Shown: one piece after another, positions 1 through 8,826 of the stretch | Numbering within the stretch: the stretch's first letter is position 1 | Layout: every line of letters starts with the position of its first letter | NCBI RefSeq assembly: GCF_018760365.1 | Contig: NZ_JAHIAB010000013.1 | Location: forward strand, 62,001 to 126,000 | Source of the DNA: Pseudooceanicola endophyticus | GTDB taxonomy: Bacteria > Pseudomonadota > Alphaproteobacteria > Rhodobacterales > Rhodobacteraceae | Length of the DNA: 64,000 nt | Reading direction: 5' to 3' | Made by a program: the position numbers and the translations under genes | The notes under the pieces: generated by a model | Told to the model about the DNA's origin: nothing | The model's input: the letters and a program-made list of their open reading frames with translations, nothing else | Databases searched by the model: none

Positions 1-461
1 CGGCCGGGGTCGGCAACACGCTCGACATGGCGCTGATCATGCAGCAGTCGGCCAAGGAGATCGGCCTGGAGATCGACGTCAAGCGCGTGCCCGTCGACGG
101 CTACTGGTCCAACGTCTGGATGAAGGTGCCCTTCGGCTTCGGCACGATCACCCAGCGTCCGACCGCCGACATGATCTTCTCGCTCTGCTATGCCTCGGAC
201 GGGGCCTACAACTCCTCGCGCTGGAAGAACGACAAGTTCGACCAGATGCTGAAGGCCGCCCGCGTCGAGACCGACGAGGAAAAGCGCGGCGCGATCTATT
301 CAGACATGCAGCAGCTGGTGCGCGACGAGGCCGGCAGCGGCATCCCGGTGTTCTTCTCCAACATCGATGCGCGCGCCAGCTCCCTCAAGGGGCTCGAGCC
401 GATCCCGACCGGGAACATGATGGGCTATGCCTTCGCCGAAAACGTCTGGATCGACCAATGA
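1..461 (+). CDS. ABC transporter substrate-binding protein, family 5 (peptide/nickel/opine type), C-terminal part
   Basis: Periplasmic ligand-binding component of a peptide-type ABC importer. Only the last 152 codons lie in the window; the reading frame is open at the left edge (first whole codon at position 3), so the start is outside. The visible part is the C-terminal lobe typical of SBP_bac_5 proteins: alternating hydrophobic strands, a Trp/Tyr-rich segment (GYWSNVWMK) and the usual closing helix with many acidic and basic residues. Its stop overlaps the next start as ATGA, so it is translationally coupled to the permease. Dpp/Opp/Gsi-type proteins bind peptides, glutathione, opines or nickel; the downstream N-demethylase-like enzyme suggests a modified amino acid or opine-like ligand, which is inference. 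Confidence 0.85.
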   Translation, partial: AGVGNTLDMALIMQQSAKEIGLEIDVKRVPVDGYWSNVWMKVPFGFGTITQRPTADMIFSLCYASDGAYNSSRWKNDKFDQMLKAARVETDEEKRGAIYSDMQQLVRDEAGSGIPVFFSNIDARASSLKGLEPIPTGNMMGYAFAENVWIDQ

Positions 462-1402
462 TCCGGCTGATCCTGAAACGGCTGGTCCTGGGGGTCCTGA
501 CGCTCTGGCTGGTGGCGACGCTGGTCTTCCTGGTCAGCGGCGCCCTGCCGGGCGACGCAGCCGCGTCGCTGCTGGGCCAGGATGCGACGCCCGCCACGCT
601 TGCGGCCCTGCGCGCGCAGATGGGCCTCGATCAGCCCGAATTCATCCGATACTGGACCTGGCTGGGCGGCATCCTGCACGGCAACTTCGGCATCTCGCTG
701 GCCAACGGCCAGCCGGTGGCCCAGGTGATCGCGACGCGGCTGCCGAACTCGCTGATGCTGGCGGGGCTCTCGGCGCTGGTGGCGATCCCGGTCTCCCTGG
801 TGCTGGGCATCGCCTCGGCGATGAAGCCCAACTCGGTCTTCGACCGGCTGACGACGCTGCTGTCGATCATCGCGCTCTCGACGCCCTCGTTCCTGATCGC
901 GACGCTCTTCGTGCTGGTGCTGTCGGTCTGGACCGGCTGGTTCCCCGCCCTGTCCAGCGTCGACCGGGTCCATTCCCTGGGCGGGCTGTTCCAGGTGATG
1001 ACCCTGCCGGTACTGGCCCTGTCGCTGTCGGTCATCGGCCAGATGGCCCGGATGACCCGGGCGATCCTGCTGCAGCAGATGAACGAACCCTATGTGGAGA
1101 CCGCCGTCCTCAAGGGCTCTTCGGGACTGCGCGCCGCCGTGCTCCATGCCCTGCCGAACGTCGCCGGGCCCATCGTCAACGCCTCGGCCCTGTCGCTGAA
1201 TGCGCTGATCTCGGGCGTGGTCTTCGTCGAGGTGATCTTCGCCTATCCCGGCCTGACCAAGCTGATGGTCGACAGCGTGTCGAACCGCGATCTGCCGCTG
1301 ATGCAGGCCTGCGCGCTGATCTTCTGCGCCGGCTTCCTGATCCTGGTCCTGATCGCCGACATCATCGCCATTCTTACCAACCCGAAGCTGAGGACCGCAT
1401 GA
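458..1402 (+). CDS. ABC transporter permease, DppB/GsiC type
   Basis: First membrane subunit of the peptide-type importer, 314 residues, normal for the DppB family. An N-terminal membrane helix (about residues 10-30) is followed by a periplasmic stretch of about 70 residues and five further hydrophobic segments. The cytoplasmic EAA loop that docks on the ATPase is visible at about residues 210-235 (NEPYVETAVLKGSSG, then HALPN). The start overlaps the upstream stop and the stop overlaps the next start, both as ATGA, which is characteristic of tightly coupled ABC operons. Family assignment is secure; the substrate is not determined by this subunit. Confidence 0.92.
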   Translation: MIRLILKRLVLGVLTLWLVATLVFLVSGALPGDAAASLLGQDATPATLAALRAQMGLDQPEFIRYWTWLGGILHGNFGISLANGQPVAQVIATRLPNSLMLAGLSALVAIPVSLVLGIASAMKPNSVFDRLTTLLSIIALSTPSFLIATLFVLVLSVWTGWFPALSSVDRVHSLGGLFQVMTLPVLALSLSVIGQMARMTRAILLQQMNEPYVETAVLKGSSGLRAAVLHALPNVAGPIVNASALSLNALISGVVFVEVIFAYPGLTKLMVDSVSNRDLPLMQACALIFCAGFLILVLIADIIAILTNPKLRTA

Positions 1403-2256
1403 CCATGGATTCCACCGCCGTTCCGGCGCGCCCGACCCGTCGCCTGCGCCTGCCGCGCTGGCCCGTCCTGTCGCTGATCGGGGCCGTCGTCTTCCTGTTC
1501 TGGGCCATCATCGCCATCTTCGGCGATTGGCTGGCCCCCCATGACCCGGGCGCGTTCATCGACAGCTGGAACGTCCTGGGGCCGATGACCCACCAGACCT
1601 GGCTGGGCACCGACTACCTTGGGCGGGACGTGCTGTCGCGCATCATGACGGGGGCCAAGTACACCGTGGGCCTGCCCTTCGTCACCGCCGGTCTGGCGCT
1701 GTTCTTCGGCCTGCTCCTCGGTGTCGGCGCGACGCTTCTGAGCGAGCCGCTGGATACCGCGCTGTCCTGGCTGATGGACACCGTGAATTCCCTGCCCTCG
1801 ACGATCTTCGCCCTCGTGGCGGTCGCGGGCTTCGGCACCTCGATCCCGGTGCTGATCATCGTGATCACGGCGCTCTACATCCCCTCGGCCTACCGCAACG
1901 TGCGGGCGGCGGCGCTGAACGTCTCGCGGATGGAATACATCGATGCCGCCCGCGTGCGCGGCGAGGGGCACCTGCATGTCATCTTCCGGGAAATCCTGCC
2001 CAACATCGTGCCCAACATGCTGACCCATTTCGGCATCATGTTCATCTACATCGCGCTGTTGCTCTCGGGGCTGTCATTCCTGGGGCTGGGCGTCCAGCCG
2101 CCCGAGGCGGACTGGGGCGCGCTGATCTCCGAGAACATGGTGGGGCTCAGCTACGGCGCCCCGGCGATCTTCGCCCCGGCCCTGTCGCTGCTGTCGCTGA
2201 CGATCGCGATGACGCTGATGGTCGATGCCGTTTCGCACCAGAACCGGGAGCGTTGA
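1399..2256 (+). CDS. ABC transporter permease, DppC/GsiD type
   Basis: Second membrane subunit, 285 residues. I chose the ATG at 1399 because it overlaps the stop of the preceding permease; the frame stays open far upstream but those codons are inside the other permease gene. The protein has the DppC layout: a short basic N-terminus, one helix at about residues 17-40, the OppC N-terminal motif region (WLGTDYLGRDVLSRI), and a BPD_transp_1 domain with an EAA loop (MEYIDAARVRGEGHLHVIF, then REILPN). The ATPase gene begins one base after its stop. It should form a heterodimeric pore with the DppB-like subunit. Confidence 0.92.
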   Translation: MTMDSTAVPARPTRRLRLPRWPVLSLIGAVVFLFWAIIAIFGDWLAPHDPGAFIDSWNVLGPMTHQTWLGTDYLGRDVLSRIMTGAKYTVGLPFVTAGLALFFGLLLGVGATLLSEPLDTALSWLMDTVNSLPSTIFALVAVAGFGTSIPVLIIVITALYIPSAYRNVRAAALNVSRMEYIDAARVRGEGHLHVIFREILPNIVPNMLTHFGIMFIYIALLLSGLSFLGLGVQPPEADWGALISENMVGLSYGAPAIFAPALSLLSLTIAMTLMVDAVSHQNRER

Positions 2257-2257
2257 G

Positions 2258-3895
2258 ATGAGCGAACAGGACAAGCCCTTCATCGAGGTGTCCAACCTCA
2301 CCATCGCCGCCGGCGGGCGCGACATCGTCCGCAACGTCAGCTTTGCCGCGAAAAAGGGCGAGGTGATCGCCCTGATCGGGGAGTCGGGATCCGGCAAGTC
2401 GACCATCGCGCTGTCGCTGATGGGCTATGCCCGGCGCGGCTGCCGGATCACCGGCGGAGAGATCCGCGTCGGGGACCGGGACGTGCTGGGGCTGTCGCGG
2501 GCCGCGCTGCGCGGTTTCCGCGGCAAGGACATCGCCTATGTGGCGCAATCCGCCGCCGCCGCCTTCAACCCGGTCAAGCGCATCCGCAGCCAGATCGTCG
2601 AGGCCGCGACCCTGCACCGCTCGATGAGCCGCGAAGAGGCCGGCAGACGCCAGAAGGCGCTGATGAAGACCATGGCGCTGCCCGAGCCCGACAGCATCGG
2701 CGAGCGCTATGTCCACCAGGTCTCGGGCGGGCAGCTGCAGCGGATGATGGCCGCGATGGCGATGATCAACACCCCCGAGGTGATGATCTTCGACGAGCCC
2801 ACGACCGCGCTTGACGTGACCACCCAGGTCGAGGTGCTGACCGCCTTCAAGGCGATGATCCGCGAACGCGGCGTGACCGCGATCTACGTCAGCCACGACC
2901 TGGGCGTCGTCGCGCAGGTGGCGGACCGGATCATCGTGCTCAAGGACGGCGAGGTCATGGAGAACGCCCCCGCCGAGGACGTGCTGGAACGACCGCGCTC
3001 GGGCTTCACCCGCTCTCTGCTGGACGCCTCCGAGACCCGCCGCCTGGACCTTTCGGAGGGCCATGACCGCGATGTCGTGCTGCAGGCCGACGGCGTGGTC
3101 GCAGGATACGGACGGATCCGCAACGGCCTGCCCGGCTACCCGGTGCTGCACGACATCTCGTTCCGGATCCGGCAGGGCCAGACGCTGGGGCTGATCGGGG
3201 AATCCGGCTCGGGCAAGTCGACGCTGGGCCGGGTGCTGGCGGGGCTGCTGCCGGCGGCGCAGGGCCGCGCGATGCTGAACGGCCGGCCGCTGGACCTGCG
3301 CGACGCCCGGCGGCGCAGCAAGCTGGACCGGCGCGAGCTGCAGATCGTCTTCCAGATGGCCGACACCGCGCTGAACCCCCGCCTGAGCAATGCCGAGATC
3401 CTTGGCCGGCCACTGACCTTCTACCACGGCCTGCGCGGCGGCGCGCGGCGCCAGCGGGTGATGGAACTGCTGGACATGGTGCGCCTGCCGGCCCACCTGG
3501 CCGATCTCTCTCCCCGAGAGCTCTCGGGTGGGCAGAAGCAGCGGATCAACCTGGCGCGCGCCCTGGCCGCGAACCCCTCGGTGGTGATCTGCGACGAGGT
3601 GACCTCGGCGCTGGACACGGTGGTCGCCAACGCGGTGGTCGAACTGCTGGTGGAACTGCAGCGCGAACTGGGCCTGTCGTACCTCTTCATCAGCCACGAC
3701 CTCGGCAAGATCGAGGCGATGTGCAACGAGGTGATGGTCCTGCTGAAGGGCCGCGAGGTCGAGCGCGCCGCGCGCGATCGGCTGACCGCCGCGCCCGAAC
3801 ATGCCTATACCCGCCAGCTGGTCCGGGCCGTGCCGCAGCTGCGCCGCGGCTGGCTGGAAGAAGTGACCTCCGTCCCCGCCGCCCCGACGGCCTGA
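2258..3895 (+). CDS. Double ABC ATPase of a peptide-type importer (DppD-DppF fusion)
   Basis: A single 545-residue protein carrying both ATPase domains of the importer. Domain 1 has Walker A GESGSGKS at residues 41-48, a VSGGQLQR signature and Walker B MIFDEPTTALD. Domain 2 has a second GESGSGKS at residues 314-321, a LSGGQKQR signature and Walker B VICDEVTSALD. Fused ATPases are well known in GsiA/YejF-type systems. Each half keeps a histidine switch (YVSHD and FISHD), so both sites look competent. The ATG at 2258 was chosen over an earlier in-frame ATG at 2225 because the latter lies inside the permease gene. A hairpin follows at 3904-3922. Confidence 0.93.
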   Translation: MSEQDKPFIEVSNLTIAAGGRDIVRNVSFAAKKGEVIALIGESGSGKSTIALSLMGYARRGCRITGGEIRVGDRDVLGLSRAALRGFRGKDIAYVAQSAAAAFNPVKRIRSQIVEAATLHRSMSREEAGRRQKALMKTMALPEPDSIGERYVHQVSGGQLQRMMAAMAMINTPEVMIFDEPTTALDVTTQVEVLTAFKAMIRERGVTAIYVSHDLGVVAQVADRIIVLKDGEVMENAPAEDVLERPRSGFTRSLLDASETRRLDLSEGHDRDVVLQADGVVAGYGRIRNGLPGYPVLHDISFRIRQGQTLGLIGESGSGKSTLGRVLAGLLPAAQGRAMLNGRPLDLRDARRRSKLDRRELQIVFQMADTALNPRLSNAEILGRPLTFYHGLRGGARRQRVMELLDMVRLPAHLADLSPRELSGGQKQRINLARALAANPSVVICDEVTSALDTVVANAVVELLVELQRELGLSYLFISHDLGKIEAMCNEVMVLLKGREVERAARDRLTAAPEHAYTRQLVRAVPQLRRGWLEEVTSVPAAPTA

Positions 3896-3903
3896 TGACA
3901 GGG

Positions 3904-3922
3904 CCGGCCCCCGGCGGGCCGG
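3904..3922 (+). terminator. GC hairpin after the peptide ABC genes
   Basis: Perfect inverted repeat, CCGGCCC and GGGCCGG around a 5-base loop, directly after the ATPase stop and before the flavoenzyme RBS. It has no U-tract, so it is more likely an mRNA-stabilising or attenuating stem inside the operon than a full terminator. Confidence 0.4.
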
Positions 3923-3947
3923 TGCCGATATCCACATGGAGAGCAAG

Positions 3948-6002
3948 ATGAACACCCATGCAAAGCCGGCCCAGATGCGTACCCGGGACCCGCTGCTGAC
4001 CGAGTTCAAGCTGAAGCACCTGACGATGCGCAACCGCATCATCTCGACCAGCCACGCGGCGACCGCCGGGGGCGGCGGTTACCCGAAGGAGCAGTACCAG
4101 GCCTATCACGAGGAAAAGGCCAAGGGCGGCCTTGCCATGACGATGATCGGCGGCTCTTCCCAGGTTTCCCCCGACAGCAACTGGGGCGGCAACCAGATGG
4201 ATGTCTCTCATGACGATGCCATCCCCTACCTCCAGCAGATGTCCGAGCGCGTGCACAGGCACGGCGCCCATATCATGTGCCAGATCTCTCACCTGGGCCG
4301 CCGGGCCGATGCCACGGTCAGCCAGTGGCTGCCCGCCATGGGCCCGTCCCGGATGCGCGAGATGCGCCACCGCGCCATCGCCCACGAGATGGACGAGCAC
4401 GACATCAAGCGCATCATCCGCGACTACACCGAGGCCGCGCGCCGCCTGAAGGAAGGCGGTTTCGACGGGCTGGAAACCCTCGCGGGCGGCCACCTGATCG
4501 GCCAGTTCTTCTCTCCGCTGACCAACCACCGTACCGACAAATGGGGCGGCACGCTGAAGAACCGGATGCGCTTCGCGCTGGAGCTGCACGACAGCATCCG
4601 CGCCGAGGTGGGCGACGATTTCGTCGTCGGGATGCGTTATGTGGTGGATGAGGGCGACAACATCGGCCTGTCGTTTGATGAATGCGTCGAGATCGCCACG
4701 ATCCTGCAGGCCGAGACCTCGATCGATTTCTTCAACTGCATTTTCGGCAAGATGGACACCGGCCGCGCGCTGGTGGAACACAACATTCCGAACATGGCCC
4801 AGCCCTCGGCGCCCTTCCTGAAGATCGTCGGCGACTTCAGGAAAGAGGTGAAGCTGCCGGTCTTCCACGCCGCCCGCATCGCGGACCTGGAAACCGCGCG
4901 CTACGCCATCTCGGAAGGGCTGCTGGACCTCGTGGGCATGACCCGCGCCCATATCGCGGACCCCTACATCGTGAAGAAGCTGGAGCAGGGCGAGGCGGAC
5001 CGGATCCGGCCCTGCATCGGCACCTCGCACTGCCTCTACCGGCTGGGCAACTGCATCCACAACGTCTCCAGCAACCGCGAATTCAAGCTGCCGCACATCG
5101 TGCCGCCGGCACCGGTGAAGAAGAAGGCCGTCGTGGTCGGTGGCGGCCCCGCGGGCCTCGAAGCCGCCCGCGTGCTGGGCGAGCGCGGCCATGAGGTGGT
5201 GCTGTTCGAAGCGGCCCCCAGGGTCGGCGGCCAGATCCTGCTGGCCTCGCTGGCCGGCTGGCGGCGCGACCTGATCGCCATCGTGGACTGGCGCGCGGCC
5301 GAGCTGGAGCACCTGGGCGTCACCGTGAAGACCAACACCTTCGCCGATGAGGAGACGATCGCGGCCGAAAACCCCGACGTGGTGATCATGGCGACCGGCG
5401 GCCTGCCGGACACCACCGTTCCCCATGGCGGCGAGGAGCTGGTGAAATCCACCTGGGACGCCCTGAACGAGCCGCAGACCATCGGCAAGCGCGTCCTCGT
5501 CGTGGATGGCACGGGCCGCCACCAAGCGCCCTCCACCGCACTGACCCTGGCGGAACTGGGCCACGAGGTGACGCTCACCACCATGGACGAGTTCATGGCG
5601 CAGGAGATGGAATACCAGTCCCGCGTGACCTACCGCAAGAAGCTGGCCGCCCTGCACGCCAGGGTCGATATCGACATGGAGATCGTGAAGGTCGAACGCG
5701 CCGGAAACGGGCTGAAGGCCACCATGATGCACATGCTGACCGGAGAGCATGTCACCTACGAGGCCGACGACGTGATCGTCGATCACGGCTCCATTCCCTT
5801 CGATGATCTCTACCGGGAGACGCGCGGCGCCGCGATCAACAACGGGGAAACCCACCTCGATCAGCTTCTGGCGCTGGAACCGCAGCCGGTGCAGCCCGAA
5901 CAGGGCAGGGGCCATGTCCTTTACGCCATCGGCGATGCCGTCGCCTCGCGCTCGATCCATGCCGCGATCTACGATGCCTTCCGGCTCTGCCTCGTCCTCT
6001 GA
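3948..6002 (+). CDS. FMN/FAD oxidoreductase, DgcA / N-methylproline demethylase-like (TMADH family)
   Basis: Two-part flavoenzyme of 684 residues: an N-terminal Old-Yellow-Enzyme TIM barrel (about 12-345) that should bind FMN, then an NAD/FAD-binding half beginning with VVVGGGPAGLEAARV near residue 394. Between them are Cys356, Cys362 and Cys369. The spacing C-x5-C-x6-C differs from the C-x2-C-x3-C of trimethylamine dehydrogenase and resembles what I recall of DgcA and stachydrine/N-methylproline demethylases, which remove N-methyl groups from dimethylglycine or methylproline. The ATG at 3948 is preferred to the one at 3936 because GGAG sits six bases before it. Co-directional with the ABC transporter upstream and the aminotransferase downstream. 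Family is secure, exact substrate is inference. Confidence 0.8.
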   Translation: MNTHAKPAQMRTRDPLLTEFKLKHLTMRNRIISTSHAATAGGGGYPKEQYQAYHEEKAKGGLAMTMIGGSSQVSPDSNWGGNQMDVSHDDAIPYLQQMSERVHRHGAHIMCQISHLGRRADATVSQWLPAMGPSRMREMRHRAIAHEMDEHDIKRIIRDYTEAARRLKEGGFDGLETLAGGHLIGQFFSPLTNHRTDKWGGTLKNRMRFALELHDSIRAEVGDDFVVGMRYVVDEGDNIGLSFDECVEIATILQAETSIDFFNCIFGKMDTGRALVEHNIPNMAQPSAPFLKIVGDFRKEVKLPVFHAARIADLETARYAISEGLLDLVGMTRAHIADPYIVKKLEQGEADRIRPCIGTSHCLYRLGNCIHNVSSNREFKLPHIVPPAPVKKKAVVVGGGPAGLEAARVLGERGHEVVLFEAAPRVGGQILLASLAGWRRDLIAIVDWRAAELEHLGVTVKTNTFADEETIAAENPDVVIMATGGLPDTTVPHGGEELVKSTWDALNEPQTIGKRVLVVDGTGRHQAPSTALTLAELGHEVTLTTMDEFMAQEMEYQSRVTYRKKLAALHARVDIDMEIVKVERAGNGLKATMMHMLTGEHVTYEADDVIVDHGSIPFDDLYRETRGAAINNGETHLDQLLALEPQPVQPEQGRGHVLYAIGDAVASRSIHAAIYDAFRLCLVL

Positions 6003-6025
6003 TCCCGTGACCCAAGGAGAGAACC

Positions 6026-7366
6026 ATGCTCACGAATTCGCTTGGTCGCAGCGACCGTCTGAACAGGGTGCACCCGGTCTCTCAGTGGGCGGGCAAGTCC
6101 GAGGCCGGGCCGCTGATCTTCGATCGCGCCGAGGGCCTCTGGATGACCGACATCCACGGCAAGACCTACCTTGACGCCTTCGCCGGGCTCTGGTGCGTCA
6201 ATGTCGGCTACGGGCAGAAATCCGTCGTCGCCGCCGCCCAGGCGCAGATGGAGAAGCTGCCCTACGCCACGGGCTACTTCGACTTCGCCTCCGAGGCTGC
6301 CATCCGCATGGCCGAAAAGGTGGCCGAGCTGACGCCCGGCGATCTGAACCACGTCTACTTCTCTCTGGGCGGGTCGGATGCCGTGGACAGCGCGCTGCGC
6401 TTCATCGACTATTACTGGACCGCCAGGGGCCAGCCGGAGCGCAAGCACATCCTGTCGCTGGAGAAGGGCTATCACGGCTCCTCCTCGACCGGGGCGGGGG
6501 TGACGGGGCTGGCACCCTTCCACGCCGGCTTCTCGGTGCCGACGGCGCATCAGCACCACATTCCGGCGCCGGGCGCCTACCGCTCCGAGGATCCCTCCGA
6601 CGCCGCCGTCATCGCGGCCTCGGTGCAGGCGCTGAAGGACCGCGTTCATGCGCTTGGCGCGGACAGGGTCGCGGCCTTCTTCGCCGAACCCGTGCAGGGG
6701 TCGGGCGGGGTCATCGTGCAGCCGCACGGCTGGCTGAAGGCCATGCGCGAGGCCTGCGACGAGCTGGGCATCCTCTTTGTCGTGGACGAGGTGATCACCG
6801 GCTTCGGTCGCACGGGCAAGATGTTCGCCCAGGAGCACGAGGGCGTGCAGGCCGACATCATGACCATGGCCAAGGGGATGACCTCGGGCTATGCGCCGAT
6901 GGGCGCCTGCGTGCTGTCCGACAAGGTCTTCGAGGGGATCGCCGCCACCGGGGGCACCGTCGGGCATGGCTATACCTACTCCGGCCACCCGGTCTCGGCC
7001 GCCGTGGGCCTCGAGGTGATCCGCCTCTACCAGGAGGGCGGGATCCTGGCCAATGCTCAGGCCCGGGCGCCCGCCTTCATGGCCGCGCTCAAGCGTCTGG
7101 AAGCACATCCCCTGGTGGGCGAGGTGCGCGGCCTCGGCCTGCTGGCCGCGGTCGAGATCGTCGCCGACAAGCGCAGGAAGACCCCCTTCGCCGCCGACAG
7201 CGGGATCTCGCAGAAATTGTTTTCCGCCCTGCTGGAAAACGGGCTCATTGCCCGTTGTTTCAACGACGGCACCATCGGACTTGCGCCGGCCCTCACGATT
7301 TCGCCAGATCAGATCGATCTGATTGCCGAACGCATCGAAACCAGCCTGAATACTCTATCCCTGTGA
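6026..7366 (+). CDS. Class III (omega) aminotransferase, PLP-dependent
   Basis: 446-residue fold-type I aminotransferase. The class III signature is visible: DEVITGFGR with the PLP-ring aspartate at 254, and MAKGMTSGYAPMGA with the Schiff-base lysine at 283. The N-terminal GLWMTDIHGKTYLDAFAGLW and the GGSDAVDSALR cofactor loop are typical of beta-alanine/taurine/putrescine-pyruvate transaminases. An AAGGAG RBS lies just before the ATG. It follows the demethylase-like enzyme by 23 bases, so the two are likely co-transcribed; a plausible role is deamination of the demethylated product or of an omega-amino intermediate. The donor cannot be read from sequence. Confidence 0.9.
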   Translation: MLTNSLGRSDRLNRVHPVSQWAGKSEAGPLIFDRAEGLWMTDIHGKTYLDAFAGLWCVNVGYGQKSVVAAAQAQMEKLPYATGYFDFASEAAIRMAEKVAELTPGDLNHVYFSLGGSDAVDSALRFIDYYWTARGQPERKHILSLEKGYHGSSSTGAGVTGLAPFHAGFSVPTAHQHHIPAPGAYRSEDPSDAAVIAASVQALKDRVHALGADRVAAFFAEPVQGSGGVIVQPHGWLKAMREACDELGILFVVDEVITGFGRTGKMFAQEHEGVQADIMTMAKGMTSGYAPMGACVLSDKVFEGIAATGGTVGHGYTYSGHPVSAAVGLEVIRLYQEGGILANAQARAPAFMAALKRLEAHPLVGEVRGLGLLAAVEIVADKRRKTPFAADSGISQKLFSALLENGLIARCFNDGTIGLAPALTISPDQIDLIAERIETSLNTLSL

Positions 7367-7378
7367 AGGAAGCCTCAA

Positions 7379-8107
7379 ATGAACCTCAATGATTTCAAGA
7401 TCCTGACCTTCGATGTCTATGGCACGCTCATCGACTGGGAAAGGGGCATGGTCGAAGGGCTGAAACCCCTGACGGCCCGGCTGACGACGCCGCTGAGCCG
7501 CGACCGGATCCTCGAGGCCCATGCCTACCACGAAAGCACCCAGCAGAAATGGACCCCGGCGATGCCCTACCGCCGGCTTCTGGCCACCGTCTACCGTCGC
7601 CTTGCGGAAGAGTGGAACATCCCCGTCACCTGGGAAGAGTGCCTGGTCTACGGCGACAGCGTGAAGAACTGGCCCGCCTTCGAGGATTCCGCCGGCGCCC
7701 TGCAGTACCTGCAGAAATACTACAAGCTCTGCGTGCTCTCGAATGTCGATGCGGCCTCGTTCAAGCATTCCAACGACAAGCTGGGCGTGACCTTCGACCA
7801 TGTCTACACCGCCGAGGACGTCGGCAGCTACAAGCCCTCGGACCGCAACTTCGACTACATGCTTGAGCATCTCGCGCGGGTGGGCATCGAGAAGCACGAG
7901 ATCCTGCATACCGCCGAAAGCATGTTCCACGACCACCAGCCCGCGAACCGCCAGGGCCTGACCTCGGCCTGGATCTACCGCCGGCACGACAAGGAAGGCT
8001 TCGGCGCCACGATGAACCCCGGCGAGATGCCGAAATACGATTTCCGATTCAATTCCATGGCGGACCTGGTCGCGGCCCATCAAAAGGAGCTGCGCAAGGC
8101 ATCCTGA
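7379..8107 (+). CDS. HAD-superfamily hydrolase, haloacid dehalogenase type II-like
   Basis: 242-residue HAD protein. Motif I is FDVYGTL with the nucleophile Asp12; the Tyr after the nucleophile is typical of the L-2-haloacid dehalogenase branch, where a Tyr or Trp replaces the acid/base Asp of HAD phosphatases. Motif II (LSNVDAASF), the motif III lysine (YKPSDRNF) and a motif IV-like FHDHQPA are all present. It begins 12 bases after the aminotransferase. Whether it dehalogenates or hydrolyses another small acid is unknown; many chromosomal members have no demonstrated substrate. It belongs to the same operon as the flavoenzyme and aminotransferase. Confidence 0.85.
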   Translation: MNLNDFKILTFDVYGTLIDWERGMVEGLKPLTARLTTPLSRDRILEAHAYHESTQQKWTPAMPYRRLLATVYRRLAEEWNIPVTWEECLVYGDSVKNWPAFEDSAGALQYLQKYYKLCVLSNVDAASFKHSNDKLGVTFDHVYTAEDVGSYKPSDRNFDYMLEHLARVGIEKHEILHTAESMFHDHQPANRQGLTSAWIYRRHDKEGFGATMNPGEMPKYDFRFNSMADLVAAHQKELRKAS

Positions 8108-8125
8108 GGCCTGCGTAGAGACGGT

Positions 8126-8608
8126 TTGACGGTCAAATTGGACAGAATAGACATCAACATCCTCAGCGAGTTGATGAAAAATGGCCGGATCTCGAACGTC
8201 CGGCTGTCCGAACACGTGGGACTGTCGGCATCCCCCTGCATCCAGCGCGTCAAGCGCATGGAGGCAGCGGGGATCATCTCCGGCTACGGGGCCTTCCTCG
8301 ATCTCTCGAAGGTCTCGCAGCCGGTCACGGTCTTCACGGAATTTACCCTGTCCGATCACCGCCGGGAGCTGTTCTCGCGCTTCGAGCAGGAGATGGGGCG
8401 GATCCCGCAGGTGACGGAATGCCACCTGATCTCGGGCGGGTACGATTACCTGGTGAAATTCACGGCGCGCAACGTCTCGGACTACCACGAGATCATCGAG
8501 GGGCTGCAGGACCGCAACCTGGGGATCTCGCAGTACTTCAGCTACATCGTGATCAAGTCGCCGATCGAGCGTCATGCCATTCCGCTGAAGGCCCTGATGG
8601 ACGACTGA
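8126..8608 (+). CDS. Lrp/AsnC family transcriptional regulator
   Basis: 160-residue feast/famine regulator. The N-terminal AsnC helix-turn-helix is clear (LDRIDINILSELMKNGRISN, then LSEHVGLSASPCIQRVKRME), followed by an effector-binding RAM domain ending near KSPIERHAIPLK. The start used is TTG at 8126, giving MTVKLDRID; a second TTG at 8138 is possible, and there is no ATG close by. It is 18 bases after the HAD gene and in the same direction, so it probably senses an amino acid related to the pathway and controls the run of genes upstream of it. Ligand is not deducible. Confidence 0.88.
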   Translation: MTVKLDRIDINILSELMKNGRISNVRLSEHVGLSASPCIQRVKRMEAAGIISGYGAFLDLSKVSQPVTVFTEFTLSDHRRELFSRFEQEMGRIPQVTECHLISGGYDYLVKFTARNVSDYHEIIEGLQDRNLGISQYFSYIVIKSPIERHAIPLKALMDD

Positions 8609-8826
8609 TGCCCCGGGGCCGGGCGGCGGGGTCAGCCCCCGGTGTCCCGCGCCCCCGTGTCCCTTCCCCAACAGGCGCTCCCCTGTCCCGAAACCGCCGC
8701 CGGGACGCAGCGGCCCCTGCCAGTATCGCCCCGGAGAGGATGCCCCTTCCCGCGACAGGCCACGGCAAAGGGGCACCGCGTGTCCCGTGCCCGGATTTGC
8801 CGATGCACGCAGGCGCTGCCGGCGTC
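8609..8826. other. Gene-free segment after the AsnC gene
   Basis: About 220 bases between the AsnC stop and the last recognisable codon of the chimeric pseudogene. On the - strand the pseudogene frame stays open through it, but the residues no longer resemble an alpha/beta hydrolase. I see no strong terminator or promoter. Confidence 0.5.
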
